A stretch of DNA of 64,000 nt, taken from the NCBI RefSeq assembly GCF_025148285.1, contig NZ_CP102268.1:1426001-1490000 (forward strand), given 5' to 3'. The stretch comes from Marvinbryantia formatexigens DSM 14469. GTDB taxonomy: Bacteria > Bacillota > Clostridia > Lachnospirales > Lachnospiraceae. The notes beneath the pieces were generated by a model. The model saw nothing but the letters and a program-made list of their open reading frames with translations. It ran no database searches and was not told the origin of the DNA. This document shows, piece after piece, positions 1 through 7,870 of the stretch; the first letter of the stretch is position 1; each line of letters starts with the position of its first letter. Made by a program: the position numbers and the translations under genes.

Positions 1-606
1 GCCGGTCACCGCCTCTGGCGATACCCCTGCCGCCTCCGCAACAAGCGCCTGAAAGCTGCCCTTCGCCGTCTCATCCCCGTAAAGCGGCAGCAGATCCTTC
101 TGTACATTGTATTTCATGCCGTCGTTTGCTTCCCGGTTCATGTGGATGGCAAGGTTGGGGATCATCAGAAGATCGCGGTCTACATTGACAAGCTTTACCT
201 TAATCTGCCCGTTCTCACGCACCATCAGACGTCCCGCTACCGAGAGCGGGCGGTCAAACCAGGGAGCCATCAGCATTCCGCCGTATTTCTCCACATTCAG
301 CTTTATATAATGTCCTTCTGCTTCCATTTCCGGATTTTCCTTGATCTTAAAGCACGGAGAATCGCTGTGGCTCGCCATAATCTGAAAGCCGCAGATTTCC
401 GTCTCCGGGATACGGAACGCAATCAGAGAGGAACCGTTGCGCACCACATAATATTTTCCGCCGGGCGCAAGGCTCCACGGCCTGCTTTCCAGAAGCTGTG
501 TATAACCCGCACCGTCAAGCTGCCTGCGCATGGATTCCACCGCATGAAAGCAGCTTGGACTTCCTTCTATAAAATCAAACAGTTCCCTTGTGAGCTGTAC
601 GCTCAT
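1..606 (-). CDS. M18 family aminopeptidase, N-terminal part (cut by window edge)
   Basis: The minus-strand frame opens with ATG at 606 and stays open to base 1, giving about 200 residues of a protein usually near 430 residues. Visible features are a metal-ligand motif ASHSDSPCFK, followed by FDRPLSVAGR and IHMNRE segments typical of M18 (aspartyl/leucyl) zinc aminopeptidases. The family removes N-terminal acidic or neutral residues from cytoplasmic peptides. Its start overlaps the last 32 bases of rarA in another frame, so the two are probably cotranscribed and translationally coupled. The C-terminal catalytic half lies outside the window, so completeness cannot be judged. Confidence 0.85.
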   Translation of the reverse strand, partial: MSVQLTRELFDFIEGSPSCFHAVESMRRQLDGAGYTQLLESRPWSLAPGGKYYVVRNGSSLIAFRIPETEICGFQIMASHSDSPCFKIKENPEMEAEGHYIKLNVEKYGGMLMAPWFDRPLSVAGRLMVRENGQIKVKLVNVDRDLLMIPNLAIHMNREANDGMKYNVQKDLLPLYGDETAKGSFQALVAEAAGVSPEAVTG

Positions 607-1915
607 GTCGCTTCCACTCCTTTACTTCTTCTAAATGCTTTTTCACTGCCGCCTCCGCGCCCTGCGAAGTCGGATGGTAATACTCCCGGTCCGCCATCGC
701 TTCCGGCAGACACTGCATCGCCGTCAGCTTCTCCTGCGTATCGTGCGCATACTGGTAGCCGTCTCCATAGTGCAGCTCCTTCATAAGCCCGGTCGGGGCA
801 TTGCGCAGCCAGAGCGGAACCGGCTCCGCCCGCCGCTCCTTCACATCGCGCTTACATTCCTCGCAGGCTGTATAAAGCGCATTCGACTTCGGCGCCATCG
901 AAAGATAGGTGACTGCGTGCGTCAGATGCACATCGCACTCCGGCATTCCAAGAAAATGACACGCCTGGTACGCCGCCACCGCCACCTGCAGCGCCTGACT
1001 GTCCGCCATACCGATGTCCTCGCTGGCAAAACGAATGAGCCTGCGCGCAATATACAGCGGATCTTCCCCGCCCTCCAGCATCCGGCACATCCAGTAGATC
1101 GCCGCGTCCGGATCGCTGTTGCGCATGGATTTATGCAGTGCGGAGATGAGATTGTAATGCTCCTCGCCGCTTTTATCGTATAAAAGAGACTTCCGGCTGA
1201 TGCACTGCTCCAGCCCTTCGTCCGTGACGGTGATCCCCTCCGCGCTGATCTCGCCGTTTGTCACCGCCATTTCCAGGGTATTCAGCGCCGTGCGGGCATC
1301 CCCGTTTGCAAATGCCGCGATTGCCTGAAGCTGGCGCCCGCTCATTTTTACATGGGAGTGCAGAAAGCCGGAAGGACTGGTAAGAGCATTTTCCAGCACA
1401 CGCACAAGGTCCTTCTCCTCCAGCGCCTTCAGCACAAATACCCGGCAGCGTGACAGAAGCGCCGCGTTTACCTCAAAAGACGGATTTTCCGTGGTCGCCC
1501 CGATTAAGATAATACTGCCCTTTTCCACAAATGGCAGGAAAGCATCCTGCTGCGCCTTGTTAAAACGATGGATCTCGTCCACAAAAAGCACCGTCCTGCG
1601 CCCCATGCGGCGGCTGTTTTCCGCCTGCTGCATCACTTCTTTTATTTCTTTGATGCCGCTGGTGACAGCACTGAAGTTAATAAACTCCGCCTTCGTGTGC
1701 GCCGCAATGATTCCGGCAAGCGTCGTCTTACCGACGCCCGGCGGTCCCCAGAAAATCATGGAGGATATCTGGTCCTCCTCAATCAGCCTGCGCAGCATCT
1801 TCCCCGGTCCGAGCAGGTGCTCCTGTCCCACAAAATCCTCCAGCCGCTCCGGGCGCAGGCGACTGGCAAGCGGCACCGTTTTCTCTCTGTCATCAAATAA
1901 GGTCATCTGCTCCAT
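575..1915 (-). CDS. rarA: Replication-associated recombination protein A (RarA/MgsA AAA+ ATPase)
   Basis: A 446-residue AAA+ ATPase. Walker A is GPPGVGKTT, Walker B is VLFVDEIHRF, sensor 1 lies in LIGATTENPS, and the C-terminal MgsA-type tetramerisation region follows (AIYWMCRMLEGGEDP). RarA acts at stalled replication forks with SSB and the clamp-loader machinery. The ATG at 1915 was chosen over an in-frame start 22 codons upstream because GGAGG sits 8 bases before it and conserved sequence (MEQMTLFDD) begins there. Length and motifs are normal for the family. It is followed by an overlapping M18 peptidase gene. Confidence 0.95.
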   Translation of the reverse strand: MEQMTLFDDREKTVPLASRLRPERLEDFVGQEHLLGPGKMLRRLIEEDQISSMIFWGPPGVGKTTLAGIIAAHTKAEFINFSAVTSGIKEIKEVMQQAENSRRMGRRTVLFVDEIHRFNKAQQDAFLPFVEKGSIILIGATTENPSFEVNAALLSRCRVFVLKALEEKDLVRVLENALTSPSGFLHSHVKMSGRQLQAIAAFANGDARTALNTLEMAVTNGEISAEGITVTDEGLEQCISRKSLLYDKSGEEHYNLISALHKSMRNSDPDAAIYWMCRMLEGGEDPLYIARRLIRFASEDIGMADSQALQVAVAAYQACHFLGMPECDVHLTHAVTYLSMAPKSNALYTACEECKRDVKERRAEPVPLWLRNAPTGLMKELHYGDGYQYAHDTQEKLTAMQCLPEAMADREYYHPTSQGAEAAVKKHLEEVKEWKRHERTAHKGTV

Positions 1916-2015
1916 CGCATTGTCCTCCAAAAATAGCTCTGAGCATAGTATAACAGACAAGCCGGAAAAAGTACAGTACATTTTTCGAACTTTTGTTCTA
2001 TTCTTGTGATCTGTC

Positions 2016-2148
2016 GTAACAGTTCAGACAGGTCTTTGCACTCGCTGCAAAGACCGTAAGAAAATGATACAAGAGTGCAAAAATCCCATCGCGAAGCGAT
2101 TTTAAATGGATTTTTGCATGTAACAGGGCAGCTTAGCTGAACTGTTAC
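2016..2148. repeat. Multi-hairpin palindromic element (copy type 1)
   Basis: Within the 409-base gap between rarA and the M42 peptidase, a perfect 12-base terminal inverted repeat (GTAACAGTTCAG at 2016-2027, CTGAACTGTTAC at 2137-2148) encloses two further hairpins: GGTCTTTGCA/TGCAAAGACC (2031-2055, loop CTCGC), and TGCAAAAATCC/GGATTTTTGCA (2076-2118) with an inner ATCGC-GAA-GCGAT stem. No reading frame spans it. The layout suits a small non-autonomous palindromic element (MITE/REP-like) or a structured RNA. The rest of the gap shows nothing clear. Function is unknown. Confidence 0.7.
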
Positions 2149-2324
2149 AATCTGTCCTTCATCCATCGTATAAGATTTTTTCTTTTTTTGCTCCGGTCTG
2201 GCGCAAAGTATGTTAAACTGAATTCTGTACGGGTTTGTGGCTGTGAGCAGATGAAGCAGCAACACAGTTTTTCCTGCACGAACGCGGCGAACATTTATAC
2301 AGACAGAAAGGAAGATGGCACAAT

Positions 2325-3350
2325 ATGAATCATTATGTAGATTATATTCTTGAACAGGCGCAGAAGCTTCTCGCCATTGACAGCCCCTCTGGCTTTACCG
2401 GGGCAGTCTCCGATTATCTGATGGAGGAATACCGGCGTCTCGGATATTCCCCGCAGAAAACCGTGAAGGGCGGCGTTCTTGCCGACCTCGGAGGCGACGG
2501 CAACGCGCTGATGCTGCTGGCGCACGTGGATACGCTGGGTGCAATGGTCGCGGAGATAAAAAGCGACGGCCGTCTGCGCCTCACGCCCATCGGAGGCTTA
2601 AACGCCAACAATGTCGAGGCGGAAAACTGCACCGTCTACGCGATGGACGGAAAAACATACGAGGGAACCATCCAGCTCGCGGACGCCTCCATCCATGTAA
2701 ACAAATCCTACAACGATACCGCCCGCACCTTCGACAGCGTGGAGCTGGTGCTCGACGAACCGGTGTTCTCCAAAGATGATGTGAAAAAGCTTGGCATCAT
2801 GACCGGGTGCTATGTCTGCCCGCAGCCGCGCACACGCATCACGGCTTCCGGCTACATCAAAAGCCGCTATCTTGACGATAAGCTCAGCACCGCGATCCTG
2901 CTCGGCTACGCAAAATACGTGAAAGAGGAAAACGTCGTACTTCCGCGAAAGGTCTGGCAGCACGCCACGGTCTTTGAGGAGGTCGGACACGGCGGCTGCG
3001 CCTCGATCCCGTCTGACGTAACGGAGCTTCTCTCCGTCGATATGGGCTGCGTAGGCAGTGGTCTGGAATGCACGGAACGCCAGGTGTCCATCTGCGTGAA
3101 GGACAGCCGCGGTCCCTATCATCACGATGTGGTAAAAGCATTAATAAAAGCAGCGCAGGATCACGGAATCGACTACGCTGCTGATGTGTATCCGTTTTAT
3201 GGTTCCGACGCCGACGCAGCGCTCGCTGCCGGAATCGACGCCAGACACGGTCTGATCGGTCCTGGCGTCTACGCCTCCCACGGCTATGAGCGCTCTCACC
3301 GCGACGGCGCAGAAAATACGCTCCGGCTGCTGCAGGCATACGTCGGATGA
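2325..3350 (+). CDS. M42 family metallopeptidase (glutamyl/TET-type aminopeptidase)
   Basis: A 341-residue cytoplasmic aminopeptidase of the M42 family, which forms large tetrahedral particles that trim peptides. Metal and catalytic signatures are LAHVDTLGAM (first His/Asp), RYLDDKLSTA (bridging Asp), FEEVGHGG (catalytic Glu-Glu pair) and DMGCVG. Length is typical. The ATG at 2325 follows a GGAAG-type ribosome site. It stands alone, facing convergently into copA, and may share peptide-recycling work with the M18 peptidase nearby. Substrate preference cannot be read from sequence. Confidence 0.93.
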   Translation: MNHYVDYILEQAQKLLAIDSPSGFTGAVSDYLMEEYRRLGYSPQKTVKGGVLADLGGDGNALMLLAHVDTLGAMVAEIKSDGRLRLTPIGGLNANNVEAENCTVYAMDGKTYEGTIQLADASIHVNKSYNDTARTFDSVELVLDEPVFSKDDVKKLGIMTGCYVCPQPRTRITASGYIKSRYLDDKLSTAILLGYAKYVKEENVVLPRKVWQHATVFEEVGHGGCASIPSDVTELLSVDMGCVGSGLECTERQVSICVKDSRGPYHHDVVKALIKAAQDHGIDYAADVYPFYGSDADAALAAGIDARHGLIGPGVYASHGYERSHRDGAENTLRLLQAYVG

Positions 3351-3396
3351 AGCAGCTTTATCACATGATGCGCCCGGCGTTCTCCGTATATCATAC

Positions 3397-5913
3397 CTAT
3401 GAAATAGAAATTACTTTGTAGTCCTGGTCCTCGACCGTCTTTTTGAGCAGCTCGTCAGCTACCGGCGCATTCAGGGTAACAACTGCCGTGCCCTCCTGGT
3501 GGCTGACCACCGCCTGCTCTACCCCCGGCAATGCTTCCAGCACTTTCTTCACTCTCGCCTCGCAGTGTCCGCACATCATTCCTTCAATTTTCATTGTTTT
3601 TTCCATTGTTTTACTCTCCTTCTCTTTTTTCTTTCTGATTTTTTTGTCTCTGCCTGCATCATATATTTTGAACAGATTCAAGCGCAGCGCATTTGTCACT
3701 ACGCAGAAGCTGGACAGGCTCATCGCCGCCGCTCCGAACATCGGATTTAATTTCCAGCCGGTGAGCGGAATCCAGAGTCCCATAGCAAGCGGAATACCCA
3801 CCGCATTGTAAAAGAACGCCCAGAACAGGTTCTGGTGAATATTCCGCAGAGTCGCACGGCTCAGCCGGATTGCCGCCGGAACATCGCTCAGACGGCTCTT
3901 CATCAGCACGATATCCGCCGCATCAATGGCGACATCCGTGCCCGCGCCGATGGCGATTCCGATATCCGCCCGCGTCAGCGCCGGGGCGTCGTTGATACCG
4001 TCGCCGACCATTGCCACCCTGCCCTGTTTCTTCAAGCCACGGATAACGCTCTCTTTGCCGTCGGGAAGCACGCCCGCAATCACTTCGTCAACGCCCGCCT
4101 GTCTGCCGATCGCCCGCGCCGTCCGCTCATTATCTCCCGTGAGCATCACCACCCGGATACCCATGTTCTGCAGCTCGCTGATTGCCTGCGGACTGTCCTC
4201 TTTTATAACATCCGCCACCGCAATAATGCCTGCAAGTTTCTCGTCCTTTGCAAAGTACAACGGCGTTTTTCCTTCCTCCGCCAGACGGTCGCCCTGTGCG
4301 CGGATGCTTTCCGGCAGTTGTACCTTCGTGCTGATAAACTGCGCGTTTCCACCGTTCAGGGAGCTGCCCGCCAGAACCGCCGTCAGCCCGTTTCCGGGAA
4401 GCGCCCTAAAATCGGATACCTCCGGCAGCGCCCGTCCTTCCTTCTGCCCCCGCGCAAGCACAGCGCGCGCCAGCGGATGCTCGCTCTTCTGCTCCAGCGC
4501 GCAGGCAAGCGTAAGCAGCTCTTCCTCTGTAAAGCCGTCCGCCGGAAGAAGGTCCGTCACCTGCGGTTCTCCGCGCGTAATGGTGCCGGTTTTATCAAGC
4601 GCTACAATTTCCGTTCTGCCTGTTTCCTCCAGAGAAACCGCCGTCTTAAACAGAATACCGTTTTTCGCACCCATGCCGTTGCCGACCATGATCGCCACCG
4701 GCGTGGCAAGCCCCAGCGCGCACGGACAGCTGATCACCAGCACGGAAATTCCGCGCGCCAGCGCAAAGCCGACGCTCTCACCGGCAAGCAGCCAGCCGAT
4801 GATTGTCACGATCGCAATCGCAATCACCGCCGGAACAAACACGCCGGACACCTTGTCCGCCACCTTTGCGATCGGCGCTTTGGTCGCCGCCGCGTCGCTT
4901 ACCATCTGGATAATCTGCGAGAGAGTGGTGTCCTCTCCCACGCGCGTCGCTTCACATTTTAAAAAGCCGGACTGGTTGATGGTCGCCGCCGAGACAGCGT
5001 CCCCCGCCGCTTTGTCCGCCGGAATGCTCTCACCGGTCAGCGCCGCTTCATTTACCGCGCTGCTGCCCTCCAGCACAATACCGTCCACCGGGATATTTTC
5101 ACCGGGGCGGACAACAAAAATATCTCCTTTGCGCACCTGTTCAATGGAAACCTCCGTTTCCACACCGTCGCGCAGGACCGTCGCCTTTTTGGGTGCCAGC
5201 TTCATCAGACCCTTCAGTGCGTCGGTCGTTTTGCCCTTTGAGCGCGCCTCCAGCATCTTGCCCACCGTAATCAGGGTGAGAATCATCGCTGCGGACTCAA
5301 AATAAAATTCATGCATGTACGACATCACGCCCGCCATATCGCCCTTCACCTGCGCATCCGTCATGGCGAACAGGGCGTAGGTGCTGTATACAAAGGAAGC
5401 ACCGGAACCGAGCGCCACCAGCGTATCCATGTTCGGCGCGCCGTGCAACAGTCCTTTGAAACCGCTGATAAAAAATTTCTGGTTGATCACCATAATAATC
5501 TCCGTGAGAAGAAGCTGCAGCAGCCCCATCGCCACATGATTATTTTCAAAGAAGGACGGCAACGGCCAGTCCCACATCATATGCCCCATTGAAAAATACA
5601 TCAGAACCAGCAGAAACCCGACGGACGCAATCAGACGTTTTTTCAGGACCGGCGTTTCCCTGTCCTTTAAAAGCTCCTCATCATTTGCCGCTGCCGCCTT
5701 CGGGGCGTCCGGCGCTCCCTTCACAGCGGCTCCGTACCCGGCGTCCGTGACAGCCGCTATGACAGCGCTATCGGAAGCGGTTCCCTCCACGCCCATCGAA
5801 TTTGTCAGCAGACTGACCGAGCACGACGTAACTCCCGGCACCTTCGATACCGCTTTTTCCACGCGCGCGCTGCACGCCGCGCAGCTCATACCCGTCACTG
5901 TATATTGCTTCAT
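3397..5913 (-). CDS. copA: Copper-exporting P1B-type ATPase CopA with C-terminal CopZ-like domain
   Basis: An 838-residue Cu(I) P-type ATPase of the cell membrane. In order: an N-terminal heavy-metal domain (MSCAACSARV), membrane helices, actuator (TGES), the metal-binding CPC motif in SCPCALGLAT, phosphorylation motif DKTGT, the HP motif in SEHPLA, and ATP-hinge GDGIND. Unusually a second metal-binding domain (MMCGHCEARV, about residues 770-838) is fused to the C terminus behind a lysine-rich linker and resembles a free CopZ chaperone. It lies 81 bases downstream of csoR on the same strand, so it is probably one operon derepressed by Cu(I). Confidence 0.95.
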   Translation of the reverse strand: MKQYTVTGMSCAACSARVEKAVSKVPGVTSCSVSLLTNSMGVEGTASDSAVIAAVTDAGYGAAVKGAPDAPKAAAANDEELLKDRETPVLKKRLIASVGFLLVLMYFSMGHMMWDWPLPSFFENNHVAMGLLQLLLTEIIMVINQKFFISGFKGLLHGAPNMDTLVALGSGASFVYSTYALFAMTDAQVKGDMAGVMSYMHEFYFESAAMILTLITVGKMLEARSKGKTTDALKGLMKLAPKKATVLRDGVETEVSIEQVRKGDIFVVRPGENIPVDGIVLEGSSAVNEAALTGESIPADKAAGDAVSAATINQSGFLKCEATRVGEDTTLSQIIQMVSDAAATKAPIAKVADKVSGVFVPAVIAIAIVTIIGWLLAGESVGFALARGISVLVISCPCALGLATPVAIMVGNGMGAKNGILFKTAVSLEETGRTEIVALDKTGTITRGEPQVTDLLPADGFTEEELLTLACALEQKSEHPLARAVLARGQKEGRALPEVSDFRALPGNGLTAVLAGSSLNGGNAQFISTKVQLPESIRAQGDRLAEEGKTPLYFAKDEKLAGIIAVADVIKEDSPQAISELQNMGIRVVMLTGDNERTARAIGRQAGVDEVIAGVLPDGKESVIRGLKKQGRVAMVGDGINDAPALTRADIGIAIGAGTDVAIDAADIVLMKSRLSDVPAAIRLSRATLRNIHQNLFWAFFYNAVGIPLAMGLWIPLTGWKLNPMFGAAAMSLSSFCVVTNALRLNLFKIYDAGRDKKIRKKKEKESKTMEKTMKIEGMMCGHCEARVKKVLEALPGVEQAVVSHQEGTAVVTLNAPVADELLKKTVEDQDYKVISIS
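3604..3621 (-). promoter_or_regulatory. Possible internal ribosome site and start for a CopZ-like fragment of copA
   Basis: Inside copA, an AAGGAG sequence (3616-3621) lies 9 bases before an in-frame ATG at 3606. Starting there gives a 69-residue protein beginning MEKTMKIEGMMCGHC, the size and shape of a stand-alone CopZ copper chaperone. Known precedent: E. coli copA makes a CopZ-like chaperone from its own mRNA by frameshifting. Here internal initiation is inferred from sequence only. Alternatively it is a scar of an old copA-copZ gene fusion. Confidence 0.45.
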
Positions 5914-5994
5914 CTTTCATCTCACTCCTTGTGTTTATTGTGTCTTATAGCTGTCCGGATATCCGGCAAAGTGTCCGAAATCAGATACACGCCT

Positions 5995-6330
5995 TTACTT
6001 CATCAGCTTCTGCAGAACCGCCACCAGCTCGTCCACCGTCTCATCCTTTCCCTCGTGAAGGTCCCGGACAACGCAGGTACGGATGTGATTGGCAAGCAGT
6101 ACCTTATTGAAGCTGTTCAGCGCGGCGTTTGCCGCCGCCACCTGCACCAGGATATCGGGACAGTAGGCATTTTTTTCCACCATTCCCTTAATTCCGCGTA
6201 TCTGCCCCTCGATGCGGTTCAGACGATGAATCAGATCCTTGTATTCTTTTTCATCGCGCTCTTTGGTTTTGGCGCAGCAGCATTCTTTTTTGCCATTATC
6301 TGAACAGACTTCCCCATTTAACTCTTCCAT
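5995..6330 (-). CDS. csoR: CsoR-family copper-sensing repressor
   Basis: A 111-residue all-helical DUF156 repressor. It has the arginine-rich segment RLNRIEGQIRGIKGM and the Cu(I) ligand triad Cys (AYCPD), His and Cys (NHIRTC), which sorts CsoR from the formaldehyde sensor FrmR and the persulfide sensor CstR. An extra cysteine cluster (ECCCAK) sits in the N-terminal extension. When Cu(I) binds, CsoR releases DNA. It heads the copA operon and a matching dyad lies in its own promoter, which supports autoregulation. The ATG at 6330 follows AAGGAGG by 6 bases. Confidence 0.93.
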   Translation of the reverse strand: MEELNGEVCSDNGKKECCCAKTKERDEKEYKDLIHRLNRIEGQIRGIKGMVEKNAYCPDILVQVAAANAALNSFNKVLLANHIRTCVVRDLHEGKDETVDELVAVLQKLMK

Positions 6331-6422
6331 ATACGTCCTCCTTCTTTCGTGTATACACCGGCATATCTTTTCAGCCTCATGTGCGGCGCGCCGGTTATCC
6401 TCTTTATAATTTTCCGCATTTC

Positions 6423-6476
6423 ATATACCCCCGACCGGTATATCGGTATTATATACCCTGTCGGGGTATATTGCAA
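6423..6476 (-). promoter_or_regulatory. csoR-copA promoter with two CsoR-type operators
   Basis: Reading leftward, a -35 TTGCAA (6471-6476) and a -10 TATAAT (6448-6453) are 17 bases apart. A dyad TATACCC-TGTCG-GGGTATA (6452-6470) fills the spacer and resembles the GC-centred CsoR operator. A second dyad, ATATACC-N7-GGTATAT (6423-6443), covers the expected transcription start. Repressor bound in the spacer would block polymerase. The promoter elements are seen directly; CsoR binding is inferred from family knowledge. Confidence 0.8.
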
Positions 6477-6491
6477 GCATTATTTTTGCAA

Positions 6492-6908
6492 TTATTCGAA
6501 GGTTATCGTTTCATCCATCGCCTCCATCCTGATGACAATATAGGGATAGGACGCTTCCTCTTTGAGTTCCGCCCCGCTCTGCGGTCCAATCAGCTCGAAT
6601 TTTACATGAATGCCATCCTCCGCAAGGTAGCACTGCGGCACCGCAATGCTGTATCCGGCTGTTTTCTGTTCGCCGAATCCGCGCGCTATGTAAAGATAGC
6701 CCTCCTTCTGATAGCTCAGCTTCATTTCCTTCTGCCGGTTTTCTGCGATTACCTCAGCAAGCGCTTCCGGTATATCGCTCTCCTCCAGAACCGTAAATTC
6801 CAGATCGCGGATTTTGTCCTCCGGCTGTGTCTCCCCGCATCCGGCAAGCAGCACGGCGGCGCCGAGCACAAGAAGACAGAGACACACTTTTTTCCATAAA
6901 TACTTCAT
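6492..6908 (-). CDS. Lipoprotein with PrcB-like C-terminal domain
   Basis: A 138-residue exported protein. The signal peptide ends in a lipobox (LLAGC), so it is probably anchored to the outer face of the membrane. The segment around GYSIAVPQ and the terminal YPYIVIRM strand resemble the PrcB C-terminal domain, first described in a protease-complex subunit. No catalytic residues are evident. The ATG at 6908 was preferred; an in-frame ATG at 6920 would add four residues. It sits between the copper operon and the divergent thioredoxin module without obvious linkage to either. Role unknown. Confidence 0.65.
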   Translation of the reverse strand: MKYLWKKVCLCLLVLGAAVLLAGCGETQPEDKIRDLEFTVLEESDIPEALAEVIAENRQKEMKLSYQKEGYLYIARGFGEQKTAGYSIAVPQCYLAEDGIHVKFELIGPQSGAELKEEASYPYIVIRMEAMDETITFE

Positions 6909-7001
6909 GGCTTCCCACATTTCTTTTTTATATGCTTATGAAATATTTTCCGCGCATATGTCTTTTCACAGGAAAAACACAGGAAATTCATAAAAATAAA
7001 A

Positions 7002-7030
7002 TTGCTTTTCTCACCCCGATACACTACAAT
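7002..7030 (+). promoter_or_regulatory. SigA-type promoter of the thioredoxin/polyferredoxin module
   Basis: TTGCTT (7002-7007) and TACAAT (7025-7030) are separated by 17 bases and lie about 47 bases before the start at 7077. The match to the housekeeping consensus is good; no operator is visible. Confidence 0.65.
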
Positions 7031-7076
7031 AAAAGCTATATCAGATTCACAAAATAAAAAAAGCGAGGTACGTATT

Positions 7077-7727
7077 ATGTTAAAGAAAAAAATAGCGGCA
7101 ATTCTTTCCTGCACCGTTGCACTTTCCGCCTTTTCCGGTCTTTCCGCCGGGGCAATGCTCTGGGACAGCGACAAGCTCCCGACAGAGGTTCCTTCCTTTA
7201 CGACTGAGGACATTGCGGGCAACGAGGTAACGGAAGATATTTTTTCGGATAAAGATGTCACAATGGTAAATGTCTGGGGCACCTTCTGCTCTCCCTGTAT
7301 CAGCGAAATGCCGGAGCTTGGCGAAATCGCGCGCAGTCTCCCGGAAAACATGCAGATGGTCGGACTGGTCATTGATGTCATGGACCAGAATAATGAGATT
7401 TCACAGACAAATCTGGACCTTGCCAACCAGATCGTGGAAAAGGCGGATGCCGGATTCACTCAGTTGATTGCAAATGAAGATTTTGCAGAATTTCTCTCTC
7501 CCGTGACGGGCGTACCCAGCACCTTCTTTGTTGATAAGGACGGCAATATTCTCGGTCAGTGGATTGAGGGCGCGGATGTGGACGCCTATAAAGAGCGTCT
7601 GGAAGAATACCAGGCAGAATACCCGGCAGACAGCACGGATGCGGACACCGAAGCCAGTGCGAAAGTGACCGGTACCGGTGCGGAATCCGAAACCGGCGCA
7701 GATGCCGCGGAGAAACAGAATGCGTAG
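7077..7727 (+). CDS. Exported TlpA/ResA-like thioredoxin-fold protein
   Basis: A 216-residue protein with an N-terminal signal or anchor helix (about residues 5-24) and a thioredoxin fold holding the redox pair WGTFCSPC. A cis-proline loop follows in TGVPSTFFVD. Such proteins reduce or exchange disulfides outside the membrane. The last 40 residues are an acidic, Ala/Thr-rich tail without fold signal. The ATG at 7077 follows GAGG by about 8 bases. Its stop overlaps the next gene by 8 bases, and a membrane polyferredoxin follows, suggesting that electrons pass from the cytoplasm across the membrane to this protein. Confidence 0.85.
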   Translation: MLKKKIAAILSCTVALSAFSGLSAGAMLWDSDKLPTEVPSFTTEDIAGNEVTEDIFSDKDVTMVNVWGTFCSPCISEMPELGEIARSLPENMQMVGLVIDVMDQNNEISQTNLDLANQIVEKADAGFTQLIANEDFAEFLSPVTGVPSTFFVDKDGNILGQWIEGADVDAYKERLEEYQAEYPADSTDADTEASAKVTGTGAESETGADAAEKQNA

Positions 7728-7866
7728 CCTTACACGGCACCTGCTTCAGGCAGGCGCGCTTGCCGCGGCGGCGCTGTTTCTGATTTACGGCGTTTCGCGC
7801 GGCGAGGTTGCAATCGTCCTGAATAAAGCCATCCATATCTGTATGGAATGCATCGGGCTGGGGTGA
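7720..7866 (+). CDS. Small CD1871A-family CXXC membrane protein
   Basis: A 48-residue protein: a basic N terminus, one hydrophobic helix (LLQAGALAAAALFLIYGV) and a conserved end GEVAIVLNKAIHICMECIGLG with a CMEC pair. This matches the CD1871A-type CXXC small proteins I recall from Clostridia. It overlaps the thioredoxin gene by 8 bases and lies 4 bases before the polyferredoxin gene, with GGAG upstream of its ATG. The setting suggests a small redox relay subunit between its two neighbours; no direct biochemical role can be read from sequence. Confidence 0.75.
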   Translation: MRSLTRHLLQAGALAAAALFLIYGVSRGEVAIVLNKAIHICMECIGLG

Positions 7867-7870
7867 TGAT

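Noticed and set aside
3835-5305. Long plus-strand frames opposite copA
   Set aside because: High G+C third positions open the antisense frames; all P-type ATPase motifs are on the minus strand.
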